Shown piece after piece: positions 25,399-35,469 of a stretch of DNA of 64,000 bases. A model generated the notes under the pieces. It did no database searches. It saw only the letters and a list, made by a program, of their open reading frames with translations, and was not told the DNA's origin. Source of the stretch: RCC90-49c sp051016155 (GTDB lineage Bacteria > Bacteroidota > Bacteroidia > Cytophagales > Amoebophilaceae); assembly GCA_051016155.1 (NCBI GenBank), contig CP136537.1:558001-622000 (forward strand), in the 5' to 3' direction. Each line of letters begins with the position of its first letter. Positions within the stretch are counted from its first letter, which is position 1. A program made the position numbers and the translations under genes.

Positions 25399-26885
25399 CA
25401 GTGGTTGTATGGTTTAAACGCGATTTGAGAATTTCTGATCATGCACCCTTATATGCTGCTGCGCAGCAAGGTGTGCCCGTATTGCCCTTGTACATAGTAG
25501 AGCCTGATTACTGGCAGCAACCTGACGCCTCTCGTCGCCACTGGCATTTTATTCATGACAGTTTGTGTGCTTTGCGCAGGGCTTTAGTGTCACTAGGACA
25601 ACCTTTAGTAGTGCGTGTGGGCACTATAGAGACTGTGTTCACTGCTCTTAAATCTCAGCACGACATTAGAGCAATTTATAGCCACGAAGAAACAGGCAAT
25701 GCTTGGACACGCGCCCGTAACGCTCGCGTAGCCGGCTGGTGCCAAGAGCAGCAAGTCGTGTGGCATGAGTTCCCCAGTAATGGAGTAGTGCGTCAGCTGC
25801 GTAGTAGAGACGAATGGTCAACCATTCACCACCAGCGGATGCGTGCTCCTATTATTTTCCCTCCTACTCGCCTCGTTGCTGTGCCCGATATATTACTAGA
25901 AGATATTCCTAACAAGACAAACGCGTTGTTCGGTGCGGCTAACATTGGGCAAGTACAACCTGGAGGCCGCGCTGCTGGGCAGCAGATGCTGTATAGTTTT
26001 TTTGCGCACCGGGCCGCCCAATACACCGCCTCCCTGTCCAAGCCAGGACCTGCTGCTCAATATTGTACACGGCTTTCTCCCCACATTGCTTATGGCACAC
26101 TCTCGGTCCGAGAGATTTTTCAGGCTAGTTGGCACCAGCTGGCTACCTTGTCTGGTGAGCCTACCCCACATGCTACCCAACTGCGCCAGGGAATTCGTAA
26201 CTTTTTGTCCAGACTGCACTGGCGGTGTCACTTTATCCAAAAGCTAGAAGATCAGCCCGAGATAGAACATCAGTGCATGCATGCTGCTTTTGAGGGCATG
26301 CGAGAGACTGCCCATCGCGATGACTATCTTCAAGCTTGGTACGAGGGAAGAACAGGCTACCCGTTGGTAGACGCATGTATGCGCCGCTTGCATGCATGGG
26401 GTTGGCTTAACTTCCGCATGCGGGCTATGGTAGTCAGCTTTGCCAGTTATGACCTTTGGCTCGACTGGCGCCGACTTAGCCCTTTGCTAGCTCAATTGTT
26501 CACAGACTATGAGCCAGGAATCCATTACAGTCAACTGCAAATGCAAAGTGGCGTGACAGGCATTAATGCGGTGCGAATGTACGATCCTACGAAGCAATTG
26601 CGCGACCATGACCCAGAAGGCCACTTTGTACGGCGCTACGTCCCCGAACTCCGAGAAGCGCCTCAGGCATGGCTGCAAGATTTGGGGCAAGAGCCAGACT
26701 TGTTCAATCAGTGGCAACCCACAGGCTATCCTGTGCCTATTGTTAACCACAAAGAAGCAATTGCCTATGCACGAGCACGCATTACCCAGGTGCGGCGCTC
26801 AGACCAGTTCAGGGTGCTATCAGCACAAGTGTATCAAAAGCTAGGTAGTAGAAAAAGACCGTCAAAGGCTAAGCGGAGGCGTTAA
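25395..26885 (+). CDS. deoxyribodipyrimidine photolyase / cryptochrome family protein
   Basis: The product is 496 residues. The N-terminal alpha/beta antenna domain starts MTVVVWFKRDLRISDHAPLY. The C-terminal FAD-binding domain includes LSPHIAYGTLSVREIFQA, GRTGYPLVDACMRRLHAWGW and NFRMRAMVVSF, the usual flavin and DNA contacts. It belongs to the photolyase/cryptochrome superfamily, which repairs UV lesions with blue light or acts as a light sensor; I cannot assign the subclass. It is translationally coupled to the DUF2256 gene. A photolyase is unexpected in a strictly intracellular symbiont kept in the dark, and suggests a light-exposed host such as an alga or protist (inference). Confidence 0.9.
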   Translation: MTVVVWFKRDLRISDHAPLYAAAQQGVPVLPLYIVEPDYWQQPDASRRHWHFIHDSLCALRRALVSLGQPLVVRVGTIETVFTALKSQHDIRAIYSHEETGNAWTRARNARVAGWCQEQQVVWHEFPSNGVVRQLRSRDEWSTIHHQRMRAPIIFPPTRLVAVPDILLEDIPNKTNALFGAANIGQVQPGGRAAGQQMLYSFFAHRAAQYTASLSKPGPAAQYCTRLSPHIAYGTLSVREIFQASWHQLATLSGEPTPHATQLRQGIRNFLSRLHWRCHFIQKLEDQPEIEHQCMHAAFEGMRETAHRDDYLQAWYEGRTGYPLVDACMRRLHAWGWLNFRMRAMVVSFASYDLWLDWRRLSPLLAQLFTDYEPGIHYSQLQMQSGVTGINAVRMYDPTKQLRDHDPEGHFVRRYVPELREAPQAWLQDLGQEPDLFNQWQPTGYPVPIVNHKEAIAYARARITQVRRSDQFRVLSAQVYQKLGSRKRPSKAKRRR

Positions 26886-27172
26886 ACGACGGCAATATCT
26901 CAAAAAATGTGTAGATAAGGGCCTTCACCAAGGCTACGTCATTCACTATCCTACAGCATTCCTAGTTTGTACTGGCGTTGTTGCATAGTTCGTTTTTAGC
27001 CTTTCAAGAGGTGTAAATGGTCTGTTTTTTCATATCGGTCCAGGATTATGGGGGTAGACATACGATTTTCGTTTTCAACCTACGTTACTGCGCCAGAGAA
27101 TACAAAGCTTCAGCCCCAATAGTGCGAGTATGTTGCACTTAGAACATAGCTTCCCGCAGGTACTTTACATCC

Positions 27173-30100
27173 TTGGGCTTATTCTCTACTTTTGAACACA
27201 TTATTGTTGAACCCAACCCTTTCTACTTGCACCCCAAAGAACTTCTTGCCCTATACGAACAAGCAGCGTCAACCCACCTGTTGGCGGAGCAGGTCCGTGC
27301 AGCAGCAGGCCAGCGACTCCACCTCAAGGGGCTGGTGGGCAGCTTAGACACTGTGTTGGCAGCAGCCCTGTACCAGCGCACGGCTGCTACGCAGCTGTTC
27401 ATTCTGCAGGACAAAGAAGAGGCAGCCTACTTTTATACTGACTTGCGCAACCTGCTGGGTGAAGCTGCTGTGCTGTTGTATCCTGCCTCGCAGAATGCAC
27501 CCTACGCAACCACGCAGACCGACCACGCTGACCAACTGATGCGGGCAGAAGTGCTCCATCGTTTGGCCCAGGCCAACAGTCCAGACACACTTATAGTGAC
27601 TTATCCCACTGCCCTGCCTGAGAAAGTGCCGCAAAAGGCGGCCTTGACCCAGCGCACCTGGACCCTGCAGGTAGGGGCAGAGCTCATGATCGCTGACTGC
27701 ACCGCACGGCTCACCGCCCAAGGCTTTGAAAGAACAGATTTTGTCTATGAAGCAGGCCAGTTTGCCACTCGAGGAGGCATTGTCGATATTTTCTCTTATG
27801 CCTACCAGCTGCCTTTTCGGCTAGAGCTCTACGGCCGTGAGATAGAAAGCATCCGCACTTTTGATCCTACCACGCAGCGCTCGCTAGAGGACGTGCAGCA
27901 AGCAGCTATCTTGTCTAACCTCAAGGAAAAAGCCATACCAGTGGCCCAACAGTCGCTGCTGGACTTCTTGCCCGCAGCCACGCCCGTGTGGATCAAAGAC
28001 TACGAAATGGTCCTGGCTGCCCTAGAAAAAACCTATGCACAGGCAGAAGAAGCCTTGCAGGCACATAGCAAGACGGCTACAGCCCCTTTGCTCTCTCCAG
28101 CAGCTTTGTACGAAACACCTACTAGCTGGGCCCAGGGCTTGCAAAGGCTGACCACGATTGCCTTCGGTACTCGATTTGAGGGCACGCCTGACCAGGTGTT
28201 TGCGTACAAGGCCTCGGCGCAGCCTTCTTTCAACCAAAACTTTGCGCTGCTGGCCGAAAATTTGCACGAAAACCAGGCCCAAGGCCTAGAGAACCTCCTG
28301 GCAGCCACCTCTCCCAGCCAGGTGGATCGGCTTAGGACTATCCTGGCAGAGCTAGACAAGGCCGTTCAGTTCCAGCCTTTGTCTCTGGGCCTGCGCCAAG
28401 GGTTTGTAGACCACCAGCTAGGCATTGCTTGCTACACGGACCACCAGCTGTTTGACCGCTACTACCGCTACCAGTCGCCCAAGCGCTACTCCAAGACCCA
28501 GGCACTCACACTCCGAGCGCTACAAACCTTGCAACCAGGCGACTATGTGGTGCATATTGACCATGGCATTGGGCGTTTTGCAGGGCTGAGCACGGTAGAA
28601 GTCAATGGCCAACAGCAAGAAGTGCTGCGTTTGGTGTACAAAGACGACGACCTGATCTACACCAACTTACAGTCGCTCCACAAAATTTCGAAATACGCAG
28701 GCAAAGAAGGCGTAGTGCCTGCCATGAGCAAGCTGGGATCAGCGGCGTGGGACCAGAAAAAGAAAAGAGTCAAGGCCAAAGTCAAAGACATTGCCAAAGA
28801 GCTCATCCAGCTGTATGGCAAGCGCAGAGCGGCCCCAGGCTTTGCTTTTAGTCCAGACAGCTTTTTGCAAGCAGAGCTCGAATCTTCCTTCCTCTATGAA
28901 GATACGCCTGATCAGGCAGCGGCCACGGCAGCGGTGAAAAAAGACATGGAAGCCCCCCATCCCATGGATCGCCTGATTTGTGGCGACGTGGGCTTTGGCA
29001 AAACCGAAGTAGCCATTCGGGCAGCGCTCAAGGCCGTCAACGATCGCAAGCAAGTGGCTGTGCTGGTACCTACTACCATCCTGGCTTTGCAACACTACAA
29101 ATCCTTTTGCGCACGGTTAGCTAGTTTTAAGCTCAATATCGTTTACATCAATCGCTTTAAGACGGCGAAAGAAATCCAGCAAACGCTGGCCGCCACGGCG
29201 GCTGGTGAGGTCAATATTTTGATCGGTACGCACCGCATCTTGAATAAAAACATTCATTTCCATGACTTGGGCCTGCTGATCATTGACGAAGAGCAAAAGT
29301 TTGGGGTCAAGGCCAAAGAGCGACTGAAAGAGCTGCTCATCAATGTAGATGTGCTCACGCTCACAGCTACGCCTATCCCTAGAACGCTCCATTTTTCGCT
29401 GATGGGCGCTAGAGACTTGAGTGTCATTGCCACGCCGCCTGCTAACAGACAGCCTATTGCTACGTCGATCCATACTTTTGACCAAGAGATCATTAAAAAC
29501 GCCATTGAGTATGAACTGCAGCGTGGTGGACAGGTGTTTTTTGTGCACAATAGGGTAGGAGACATTGAGGAAGTAGCGAATATTATTCATCGTCTGGTGC
29601 CTGACTGTCGCATCGGTGTAGCCCATGGCCAGTTAGAGGGGGCACAACTAGAGCGGCGCATGCTTCAGTTCATGCAAGGAGCCTACGACGTGCTCGTAGC
29701 CACCAGCATCATCGAGTCAGGGCTAGATATTCCTAATGCCAATACCATTCTCGTTAATGGCAGTCATCTATTTGGCCTTTCTGACCTGCACCAGATGCGA
29801 GGCAGGGTAGGGCGTTCCAACAAAAAAGCGTTTTGCTATTTGTTGGCGCCTCCTACGTCCACGCTGACGCAAGAAGCCCGCCGCAGGCTCAGCGCGCTGG
29901 AGGAATTCTCCGACCTAGGCGATGGCTTCAAAGTAGCCATGCGCGATCTGGACATCCGTGGCGCAGGCGACCTGATGGGAGCTGCGCAAAGTGGGTTCAT
30001 TGCAGATGTAGGCTTTGATACCTACTGCCAAATCCTGGACGATGCAGTGAAAGAGCTGAAAGAAGAAGAGTTCAAAGAGCTGTTTGCTGAAGAGCTGGCA

Positions 30101-30565
30101 GCCTGTGCCCAAAAACCCCAGAAGCTAGACTGCACGCTAGAGACCGATCTAGAGGCGCTGATTCCAGAGGATTACGTAAGCAACGTATCCGAGCGGATTC
30201 GGCTCTATGCCCAGCTAGACAATTTGCAAGACGAAGCTGCTTTGCAAGCTTTCCAGGGGGAGCTCAAAGACCGCTTTGGCCCGTTGCCTGCGTCTGTAGC
30301 AGTGCTTATTCAGTTGGTGCAGCTGCGCTGGCTGGCCCAGCAGCTAGGCCTCTCCAAGCTGAAGCTGAAAGACGATACTTTGCGCTGCTATTTTACGCCC
30401 CATGCCCACCCACAGCAGGAAGCAGCGCTAGCGCGCGTGTTCAGCTATGTGCAACAGCATCCTCAAAAGTGCCGCATGAAAGAAGTCAAACAGCAATTAC
30501 TACTCATCATCGATGAAGTAGCCGGGATTGTGCCTGCTAAAGAGACGCTGCAAGCTTTGCTTTGA
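27173..30565 (+). CDS. mfd: transcription-repair coupling factor
   Basis: Mfd removes RNA polymerase stalled at DNA damage and recruits UvrA. The product is about 1130 residues, normal for the family. It has an UvrB-homology region (GGIVDIFSYAYQLPFRLELYG), an RNA-polymerase-interacting domain (GDYVVHIDHGIGRFAGL), a translocase module with Walker A LICGDVGFGKTEVAIRAAL and box II IIDEEQKFGVKAKERL, motif VI MRGRVGRSNKKAFCYLL, and a TRCF C-terminal domain. The start is uncertain: no ATG is near, and TTG 27173 is the first start after an in-frame stop at 27140. The gene stands alone after 290 bases of spacer in which I see nothing coding. Confidence 0.93.
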   Translation: MGLFSTFEHIIVEPNPFYLHPKELLALYEQAASTHLLAEQVRAAAGQRLHLKGLVGSLDTVLAAALYQRTAATQLFILQDKEEAAYFYTDLRNLLGEAAVLLYPASQNAPYATTQTDHADQLMRAEVLHRLAQANSPDTLIVTYPTALPEKVPQKAALTQRTWTLQVGAELMIADCTARLTAQGFERTDFVYEAGQFATRGGIVDIFSYAYQLPFRLELYGREIESIRTFDPTTQRSLEDVQQAAILSNLKEKAIPVAQQSLLDFLPAATPVWIKDYEMVLAALEKTYAQAEEALQAHSKTATAPLLSPAALYETPTSWAQGLQRLTTIAFGTRFEGTPDQVFAYKASAQPSFNQNFALLAENLHENQAQGLENLLAATSPSQVDRLRTILAELDKAVQFQPLSLGLRQGFVDHQLGIACYTDHQLFDRYYRYQSPKRYSKTQALTLRALQTLQPGDYVVHIDHGIGRFAGLSTVEVNGQQQEVLRLVYKDDDLIYTNLQSLHKISKYAGKEGVVPAMSKLGSAAWDQKKKRVKAKVKDIAKELIQLYGKRRAAPGFAFSPDSFLQAELESSFLYEDTPDQAAATAAVKKDMEAPHPMDRLICGDVGFGKTEVAIRAALKAVNDRKQVAVLVPTTILALQHYKSFCARLASFKLNIVYINRFKTAKEIQQTLAATAAGEVNILIGTHRILNKNIHFHDLGLLIIDEEQKFGVKAKERLKELLINVDVLTLTATPIPRTLHFSLMGARDLSVIATPPANRQPIATSIHTFDQEIIKNAIEYELQRGGQVFFVHNRVGDIEEVANIIHRLVPDCRIGVAHGQLEGAQLERRMLQFMQGAYDVLVATSIIESGLDIPNANTILVNGSHLFGLSDLHQMRGRVGRSNKKAFCYLLAPPTSTLTQEARRRLSALEEFSDLGDGFKVAMRDLDIRGAGDLMGAAQSGFIADVGFDTYCQILDDAVKELKEEEFKELFAEELAACAQKPQKLDCTLETDLEALIPEDYVSNVSERIRLYAQLDNLQDEAALQAFQGELKDRFGPLPASVAVLIQLVQLRWLAQQLGLSKLKLKDDTLRCYFTPHAHPQQEAALARVFSYVQQHPQKCRMKEVKQQLLLIIDEVAGIVPAKETLQALL

Positions 30566-30699
30566 CTTATTTGTTTGTTAGATCATCTGTTCATTTGTTT
30601 GTTGAGTTAGTAAACAAGGAATTGAATAAATATACGATCAAAGAGGCTACTAAACAAATGGACTAATAACCCAATAGCCAAATAATCTAATCACCTCCC

Positions 30700-31683
30700 A
30701 TGGTTCAAATCGGAGACATATTGCTAGGAGACTTTCCGCTGCTATTGGCGCCTATGGAGGACGTGAGCGACCCTCCGTTCAGGGCTGTATGCAAAGAAAA
30801 GGGAGCGGATTTGATGTATACAGAGTTCATCTCAGCCGAAGGGCTCATCCGCGATGCCACGAAGAGTGTCAAGAAGTTAGACATCTATGACTATGAGCGA
30901 CCCATAGGGATTCAAATCTTTGGCGAGAAGATCGAGTCTATGCGCGAGGCAGCAGCCATTGCCGAAGCGGCACAACCCGCCCTGGTGGACATTAACTACG
31001 GCTGTCCGGTCCATAATGTGGCTTGCCGTGGGGCAGGGGCAGGCATTCTACTCGATTTGCCCAAAATGCAAGCCATGACCGCTGAGATCGTGAAACGCGT
31101 CTCTTTGCCTGTTACAGTCAAAACTCGTTTAGGCTGGGACGAAAATACGATCAAGATCATAGAGGTGGCCCAGCGGCTCCAAGATGCTGGCATTCAGGCC
31201 CTGACTATTCATGGTAGAACGCGGAAGCAGATGTACAAGGGCGAAGCCAACTGGGAGTTGATTGCTGCGGTCAAGCAGTGTCCTGACATCCATATTCCCA
31301 TTTTTGGCAATGGAGACATTGATACGCCGCAGAAGGCGCTGGAGTACAAGAATAAGTACGGCGTGGACGGCATCATGATTGGGCGGGCCAGCATTGGCTA
31401 TCCTTGGATTTTTCAAGAGATCAAGGACTTTTTGCAAACGGGGACTGTGCTGCCTCCTCCTGACTTAGCGGAGCGCATTGCGGTGGTCAGGCAACATCTG
31501 CAGCACGCCGTGCAGTGGAAAGGCGAGAGGACAGGCGTGCTAGAGATGCGGCGGCATTATACCAACTACTTCAGAGGCCTGCCAGGATGCAAGCCACTGC
31601 GGCAGCGCTTGGTAGAAGCTCCTGCGCACAAGGCCGTGAACGATATTTTGGAGGAGATTTCTTGTGTAGCAGTCAGCGTCTAG
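30700..31683 (+). CDS. dusB: tRNA-dihydrouridine synthase (DusB type)
   Basis: This FMN enzyme reduces uridines in the D loop of tRNA. The product is 327 residues. Landmarks are LLLAPMEDVSDPPFRAVCKE at the start of the TIM barrel, the Cys-containing active-site loop DINYGCPVHNVACRGAGAGI, VTVKTRLGWDEN, ALTIHGRTRKQMYKGEANW and FGNGDIDTPQKALEYKNKYG. The C-terminal domain has EMRRHYTNYFRGLPG. The PMEDVSDPPFR start is the form common in Bacteroidota. It is preceded by 130 AT-rich bases with TTTGTTTG-like simple sequence. Confidence 0.93.
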   Translation: MVQIGDILLGDFPLLLAPMEDVSDPPFRAVCKEKGADLMYTEFISAEGLIRDATKSVKKLDIYDYERPIGIQIFGEKIESMREAAAIAEAAQPALVDINYGCPVHNVACRGAGAGILLDLPKMQAMTAEIVKRVSLPVTVKTRLGWDENTIKIIEVAQRLQDAGIQALTIHGRTRKQMYKGEANWELIAAVKQCPDIHIPIFGNGDIDTPQKALEYKNKYGVDGIMIGRASIGYPWIFQEIKDFLQTGTVLPPPDLAERIAVVRQHLQHAVQWKGERTGVLEMRRHYTNYFRGLPGCKPLRQRLVEAPAHKAVNDILEEISCVAVSV

Positions 31684-31823
31684 TCTGATCAAAGCTTCAT
31701 CTCACGGGTTTTGTGCCGATATCTAGGTTTATTTCCTATCTTGCCCCTCTGGACGCTATTTTTTGGAGCGACGCTTACAGCCCGAGCTTATTGCAAAAAC
31801 CCTCCAATATTCTAGCAAACCTT

Positions 31824-31883
31824 GAAAAAGGACCTTTGCAAGCCTAGAAAACGACCGAAGAACCACGCAGTCACAAAATCGCC
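31824..31883 (+). repeat. dispersed repeat family B, copy 1
   Basis: AAAAAGGACCTTTGCAAGCC, then TAGAAAACG and GTCACAAAA, recur in similar order at 52447-52499 and in partial inverted form at about 42484-42514. It is intergenic at each site, immediately before a gene start here. The function is unknown. Confidence 0.5.
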
Positions 31884-31885
31884 TA

Positions 31886-33259
31886 ATGGCCTTAACCCCA
31901 CAGGTTTTTCGAAAAAAGACGGCTACCTATTTACATAACATCCATTCTCAAAATACTTTGATCTTGACTTCTTTTAATGACCTGGGCATTGCCTCGAACA
32001 TAGCTAAAGCGCTTACCGAAAATAACATTCTTCAACCCACCGAAATTCAAAAGAAAGCCATTCCTATCCTCTTACAGGGCCAGCAAGACTTTATTGGCTT
32101 GGCCCAAACAGGTACAGGAAAAACAGCGGCTTTTGGACTGCCATTGCTGCAGCACATTGACGTACAACAGCAGCACGTACAGGCTTTGGTGTTGGCGCCT
32201 ACCCGCGAGCTGTGTCAGCAAATTGCCCAGCAATTGAAGCTATTCTCGCGACACATGCCTCGGCTAACTCTCCAAGCGGTGTATGGAGGGGTGCCCATTG
32301 GACCACAGATCAGGGCTTTAAGAAAGCCGCCCCACCTGGTAGTAGCAACGCCTGGCCGGCTGATTGACTTGGTGCAAAACCGCGCTATTCATCTGGCGCG
32401 TGTCTCCAATTTGGTATTGGATGAAGCAGATGAGATGTTCAGTATGGGCTTTCAGCAAGCTATTGACCAGATTCTCTCATTCGTTCCTCGCGACAAGGCT
32501 TTCTGGCTGTTCTCAGCCACCATGCCTCAGGAAATCAAGCGTTTGGTCAATCGTTACATGGCCCAGGACCATGCGCAGGTGCAGGTGAATCCTGAGAATG
32601 TAGTCAACCGAAACATTGAGCACCAATATATGGTGTGCCCAGCTACTGCCAAGCAAGATGCCTTGCAGCTTTTCTTGAACACAGACAGAAGCAAACGAGG
32701 TGTTATTTTTTGCCGCACCAAGGCAGCTACGGAAAAGCTGGCCAAAAAGTTAATGAGTACTGGACTGCAGGTAGATGCGCTGCATGGTGACCTTTCGCAA
32801 AGCAGACGAAACAGGGTAATGCAGGCGTTCAAGAATCATCAACTGCAAGCGTTGGTAGCTACGGACGTAGCAGCCCGTGGCATCGATGTTAAAGATCTCC
32901 ACTACGTGGTGCATTACAATCTGCCTGACCAGTTAGAATATTACACGCACCGAAGTGGCCGCACTGCCCGGGCAGGCAAGAAGGGCTTGTCTCTTTGCAT
33001 AGTGACGCCACAAGAGGTGAGAGACGTGAAGCGCCTGGCCCGGACGTTAGGGCTACAGTTTCAGCAGCAGGATATTCCCGACCGAACCGCCTTGGATCGT
33101 CGCCGCTTGGCAGTGTGGGTGGAGCAAGTGATGGCTGCATCTCCTTTGCCACAGATTAGCTCCGAGTTGCTCCATATGGCTGAAGAAGCCTTTGCTGGAC
33201 TTTCTAAGGAAGAGCTCATTGCCCAACTTGTAGCGCATTGGGTGGGGAGCAAATCTTAG
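31886..33259 (+). CDS. DEAD-box ATP-dependent RNA helicase
   Basis: The product has up to 457 residues. The motifs are Q motif (LQPTEIQKKAIP), I (AQTGTGKT), Ia (APTRELCQQIA), II (LDEADEMFSMGF), III (SAT), IV-V (VATDVAARGID) and VI (HRSGRTARAG), with a short C-terminal extension. It should unwind short RNA duplexes in ribosome assembly or mRNA decay. ATG 31886 gives 33 residues before the usual start (LTSFNDLG...); a TTG near 31958 would fit the family better, so the start is uncertain. A MITE-like repeat follows. Confidence 0.9.
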   Translation: MALTPQVFRKKTATYLHNIHSQNTLILTSFNDLGIASNIAKALTENNILQPTEIQKKAIPILLQGQQDFIGLAQTGTGKTAAFGLPLLQHIDVQQQHVQALVLAPTRELCQQIAQQLKLFSRHMPRLTLQAVYGGVPIGPQIRALRKPPHLVVATPGRLIDLVQNRAIHLARVSNLVLDEADEMFSMGFQQAIDQILSFVPRDKAFWLFSATMPQEIKRLVNRYMAQDHAQVQVNPENVVNRNIEHQYMVCPATAKQDALQLFLNTDRSKRGVIFCRTKAATEKLAKKLMSTGLQVDALHGDLSQSRRNRVMQAFKNHQLQALVATDVAARGIDVKDLHYVVHYNLPDQLEYYTHRSGRTARAGKKGLSLCIVTPQEVRDVKRLARTLGLQFQQQDIPDRTALDRRRLAVWVEQVMAASPLPQISSELLHMAEEAFAGLSKEELIAQLVAHWVGSKS

Positions 33260-33283
33260 ATGCTCTACTCCTTAGCTACAGGT

Positions 33284-33420
33284 AACTCACCTTGCGCGTG
33301 TCCTCTGAATGTGACTCACTTTGTCAGGTTGAGCGCAGCGAAACATCGCTGCGGAGCCCACACTATGCAGCGATTCCTCTCCAGGTTTTGGAATGACAAG
33401 GTCACTGCGTAAGGTGAGCA
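33284..33420. repeat. MITE-like palindromic repeat, copy A
   Basis: About 137 bases begin AACTCACCTTGCGC and end GCGTAAGGTGAGC, an inverted pair. The interior contains TTGTCAGGTTGAGCGCAGCG and, inverted, TTTTGGAATGACAAG, like the widespread Bacteroidota repeat core GTCATTCCGAGC. Related copies lie at 37985-38116 and 40061-40200. Confidence 0.7.
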
Positions 33421-33460
33421 GGTAAGTAACAGCGGATCACTGACGGTAAGATGTGTGCAG

Positions 33461-34054
33461 TCACCTGACCATCATATTGTGTATCATTTGTAAGGCGTCA
33501 TGGAAGCCATACAGGGCTATCTTGACAGCGCTCCACAGCATACCTGCATATATAAAATCGAACCAGAAAAAGCTGAGTAGGTTAGCAATGTAGATAAGCA
33601 GCACAAAGGGATAGCCTATAATGGCCCAGAAGTTGTCTTTTAGGTGACGATTGGTCTCTTCCCACAGGCTTTGTGCATCTCCTGAACTAGTAGGAAAAGC
33701 ATTGGCAGCAATAGACACTCCGAGCCAAGCAAAGAAATAGCCTACCCAAGGGTGTACAAAAGCCCCTAGTTCAGCCATCAAGAAAACGAATAAAGAGATG
33801 AAGGTCCCTGTGAGTAACGGCCCTGTAGAGATGAGCAGCGACTGGCTGAATTTTTTAGGTGGCCCGTGCGTTACATAACCAGCAGGATTGCCCAACCTGA
33901 AGTAACAGACTTCATAGACAGGCACTCCTGTCCATTTGCAGAACCATTCATGACCCAGCTCGTGAAAAATAATCCCTGGGAAGGTAGCAATCGTAATCAG
34001 TTCGCCTGGTATCAACATCGTGCAATGGTTAAAGTTGCTTGAAAAGTCGTTCAC
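33461..34054 (-). CDS. integral membrane zinc metalloprotease-like protein (HExxH)
   Basis: The product is 197 residues. HELGH near residue 31 follows a hydrophobic segment (IATFPGIIF), and ANAFPTSSGDAQSLW near 120 could supply the third ligand (Asp), as in site-2-type membrane proteases. At least three to four further membrane helices are visible. It lacks the PDZ domain of RseP. It resembles small M50-like or DUF3267-like membrane metalloproteases; the substrate is unknown. MLIPGELITI (34018) is an alternative start that would put the membrane segment at the N-terminus. The MITE-like copy A lies just beyond its 3' end. Confidence 0.65.
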   Translation of the reverse strand: MNDFSSNFNHCTMLIPGELITIATFPGIIFHELGHEWFCKWTGVPVYEVCYFRLGNPAGYVTHGPPKKFSQSLLISTGPLLTGTFISLFVFLMAELGAFVHPWVGYFFAWLGVSIAANAFPTSSGDAQSLWEETNRHLKDNFWAIIGYPFVLLIYIANLLSFFWFDFIYAGMLWSAVKIALYGFHDALQMIHNMMVR

Positions 34055-34248
34055 TAAAAATAAGCATAAAAAAAGAAACCCTGCTTTGGTTCTCTATGAA
34101 CGTCTGCACTAGCTAAGAAGCCTGTAGGGATACACAGCAAAATTTTTGGGTCATGCTTTAGCATAAGCAAGCAGCGTGCGTCAAATGAACGCAAATAAAA
34201 GAGTAAGATAATACGCGAAAGTTACTTCCAAACCAGTTACGTTGTTGG

Positions 34249-35355
34249 TTATTGCAGCTTACTATCACGACCCAACCGAACCACCTCCTCCACGATCGCA
34301 GTGGTGGCCTGCGGCTTAGCCCAATCACCAATATTTTTGGCCAAAAGCTTTTGTCGGGCTTCAAGCTGCAAAAGGCTGAGAACCTCTCGAGGGAGTGCCT
34401 GCATGGCCTCCTCATCTTTGACCATCAGTGCTGCATTTTTCTCTACCAAAGGCAACACATTCTGTGTCTGATGGTCTGCAGTGACATTGGGAGAAGGAAC
34501 AAAGATCACAGGCTTCTGCGCTGCGCAAAGCTCAGCTACTGCCAAAGCACCGCCCCTAGCCACCACCAGGTCTGCAGCTGCATAGGCCAAATCCATAGCA
34601 TCTATAAAAGGATAGAGATGAACAGCAGCGCGCTGCTGCGGTGTGAGGCGGGCTTGGAGGGCCTTATAGTAGTAGTCCCCAGTAGGCCAAAGGAGCTGAA
34701 GGCCAGCCCCTATCAGGGAGTCTAGGGCATGTAAGATACTTTCATTGATGGTTTGCGCTCCTAGGCTGCCGCCCAGGACGAGCAAACATTTTTTGTCGGG
34801 CGATAGCCCAAAGTGGGCATAAGCCTGCTGTCGTTTGTCAGCCAAGTGCACCAAGTCTTCTCGTATAGGATTGCCGGTAAGCACTGTTTTCCCAACAGAA
34901 AAATACTGTTCCATGTGCTCATAAGCTACACACACCGTGTTGACATACTTCCCTAAAATTCGATTGGTGAGACCTACAGTTGCGTTTTGCTCTTGGATGA
35001 GCGTAGGAATCTTACACCTGGCAGCCGTGAAGAGAATCGGGGCACTGGCATAGCCTCCTGTGCCAATGACCACTTGTGGCTGAAAATCTTTGAGAATCTT
35101 CCGCGCTTTCCATAGGCTAGCAACTAGTCTAAAAGGCAGTGAGGCATTTCGGAAGGGCTGTCGGCGTTGAAACCCTCTGATGTTAAGCCCAACGATAGGA
35201 TAACCTGCTGCTGGAATCTTCTGCATTTCCATTTTTCCGTGGGCCCCTACAAATAGGATATCTGTATCTGGATACTGCTTTTTCAGGCCTTCTGCAATGG
35301 CAATGGCAGGATAAATATGACCCCCAGTACCTCCGCCGCTGATGATGACTTTCAT
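34249..35355 (-). CDS. murG: UDP-GlcNAc:undecaprenyl-PP-MurNAc-pentapeptide transferase
   Basis: MurG makes lipid II from lipid I at the inner face of the inner membrane. The product is 368 residues from ATG 35355 (MKVIISGGGTGGHIYPAIAI). An upstream in-frame ATG at 35451 would add 32 residues of no family similarity. GGGTGGH near the N-terminus, IGTGGYASAPILFTAA, LVLGGSLGAQTINE and VVARGGALAVAEL are family signatures. The gene stands apart from the usual mur/fts cluster. Its presence implies that peptidoglycan synthesis is retained. Confidence 0.95.
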   Translation of the reverse strand: MKVIISGGGTGGHIYPAIAIAEGLKKQYPDTDILFVGAHGKMEMQKIPAAGYPIVGLNIRGFQRRQPFRNASLPFRLVASLWKARKILKDFQPQVVIGTGGYASAPILFTAARCKIPTLIQEQNATVGLTNRILGKYVNTVCVAYEHMEQYFSVGKTVLTGNPIREDLVHLADKRQQAYAHFGLSPDKKCLLVLGGSLGAQTINESILHALDSLIGAGLQLLWPTGDYYYKALQARLTPQQRAAVHLYPFIDAMDLAYAAADLVVARGGALAVAELCAAQKPVIFVPSPNVTADHQTQNVLPLVEKNAALMVKDEEAMQALPREVLSLLQLEARQKLLAKNIGDWAKPQATTAIVEEVVRLGRDSKLQ

Positions 35356-35469
35356 ATGGTTGTTCGCTTCTCTGTCTGTACAAGCTATATCCCTGACAGA
35401 AGTCACTAGGTAGTGCTGATAATTGTCTCCCACAATTATAACACCAAGCAATCCGTCCAGTATGTAGCT

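Noticed and set aside
25933..26247. Alternative plus-strand frame inside the photolyase gene
   Set aside because: A shadow frame; the photolyase frame carries all the conserved residues through this stretch.
26986..27010. Possible IS end (GCGTTGTTGCATAGTTCG) in the spacer before mfd
   Set aside because: It recalls the ends of some IS families, but there is no partner end, no second copy in the window and no transposase.
29117..29626. 169-codon minus-strand frame opposite mfd
   Set aside because: It lies wholly inside the helicase motifs of mfd and shows no independent family features.
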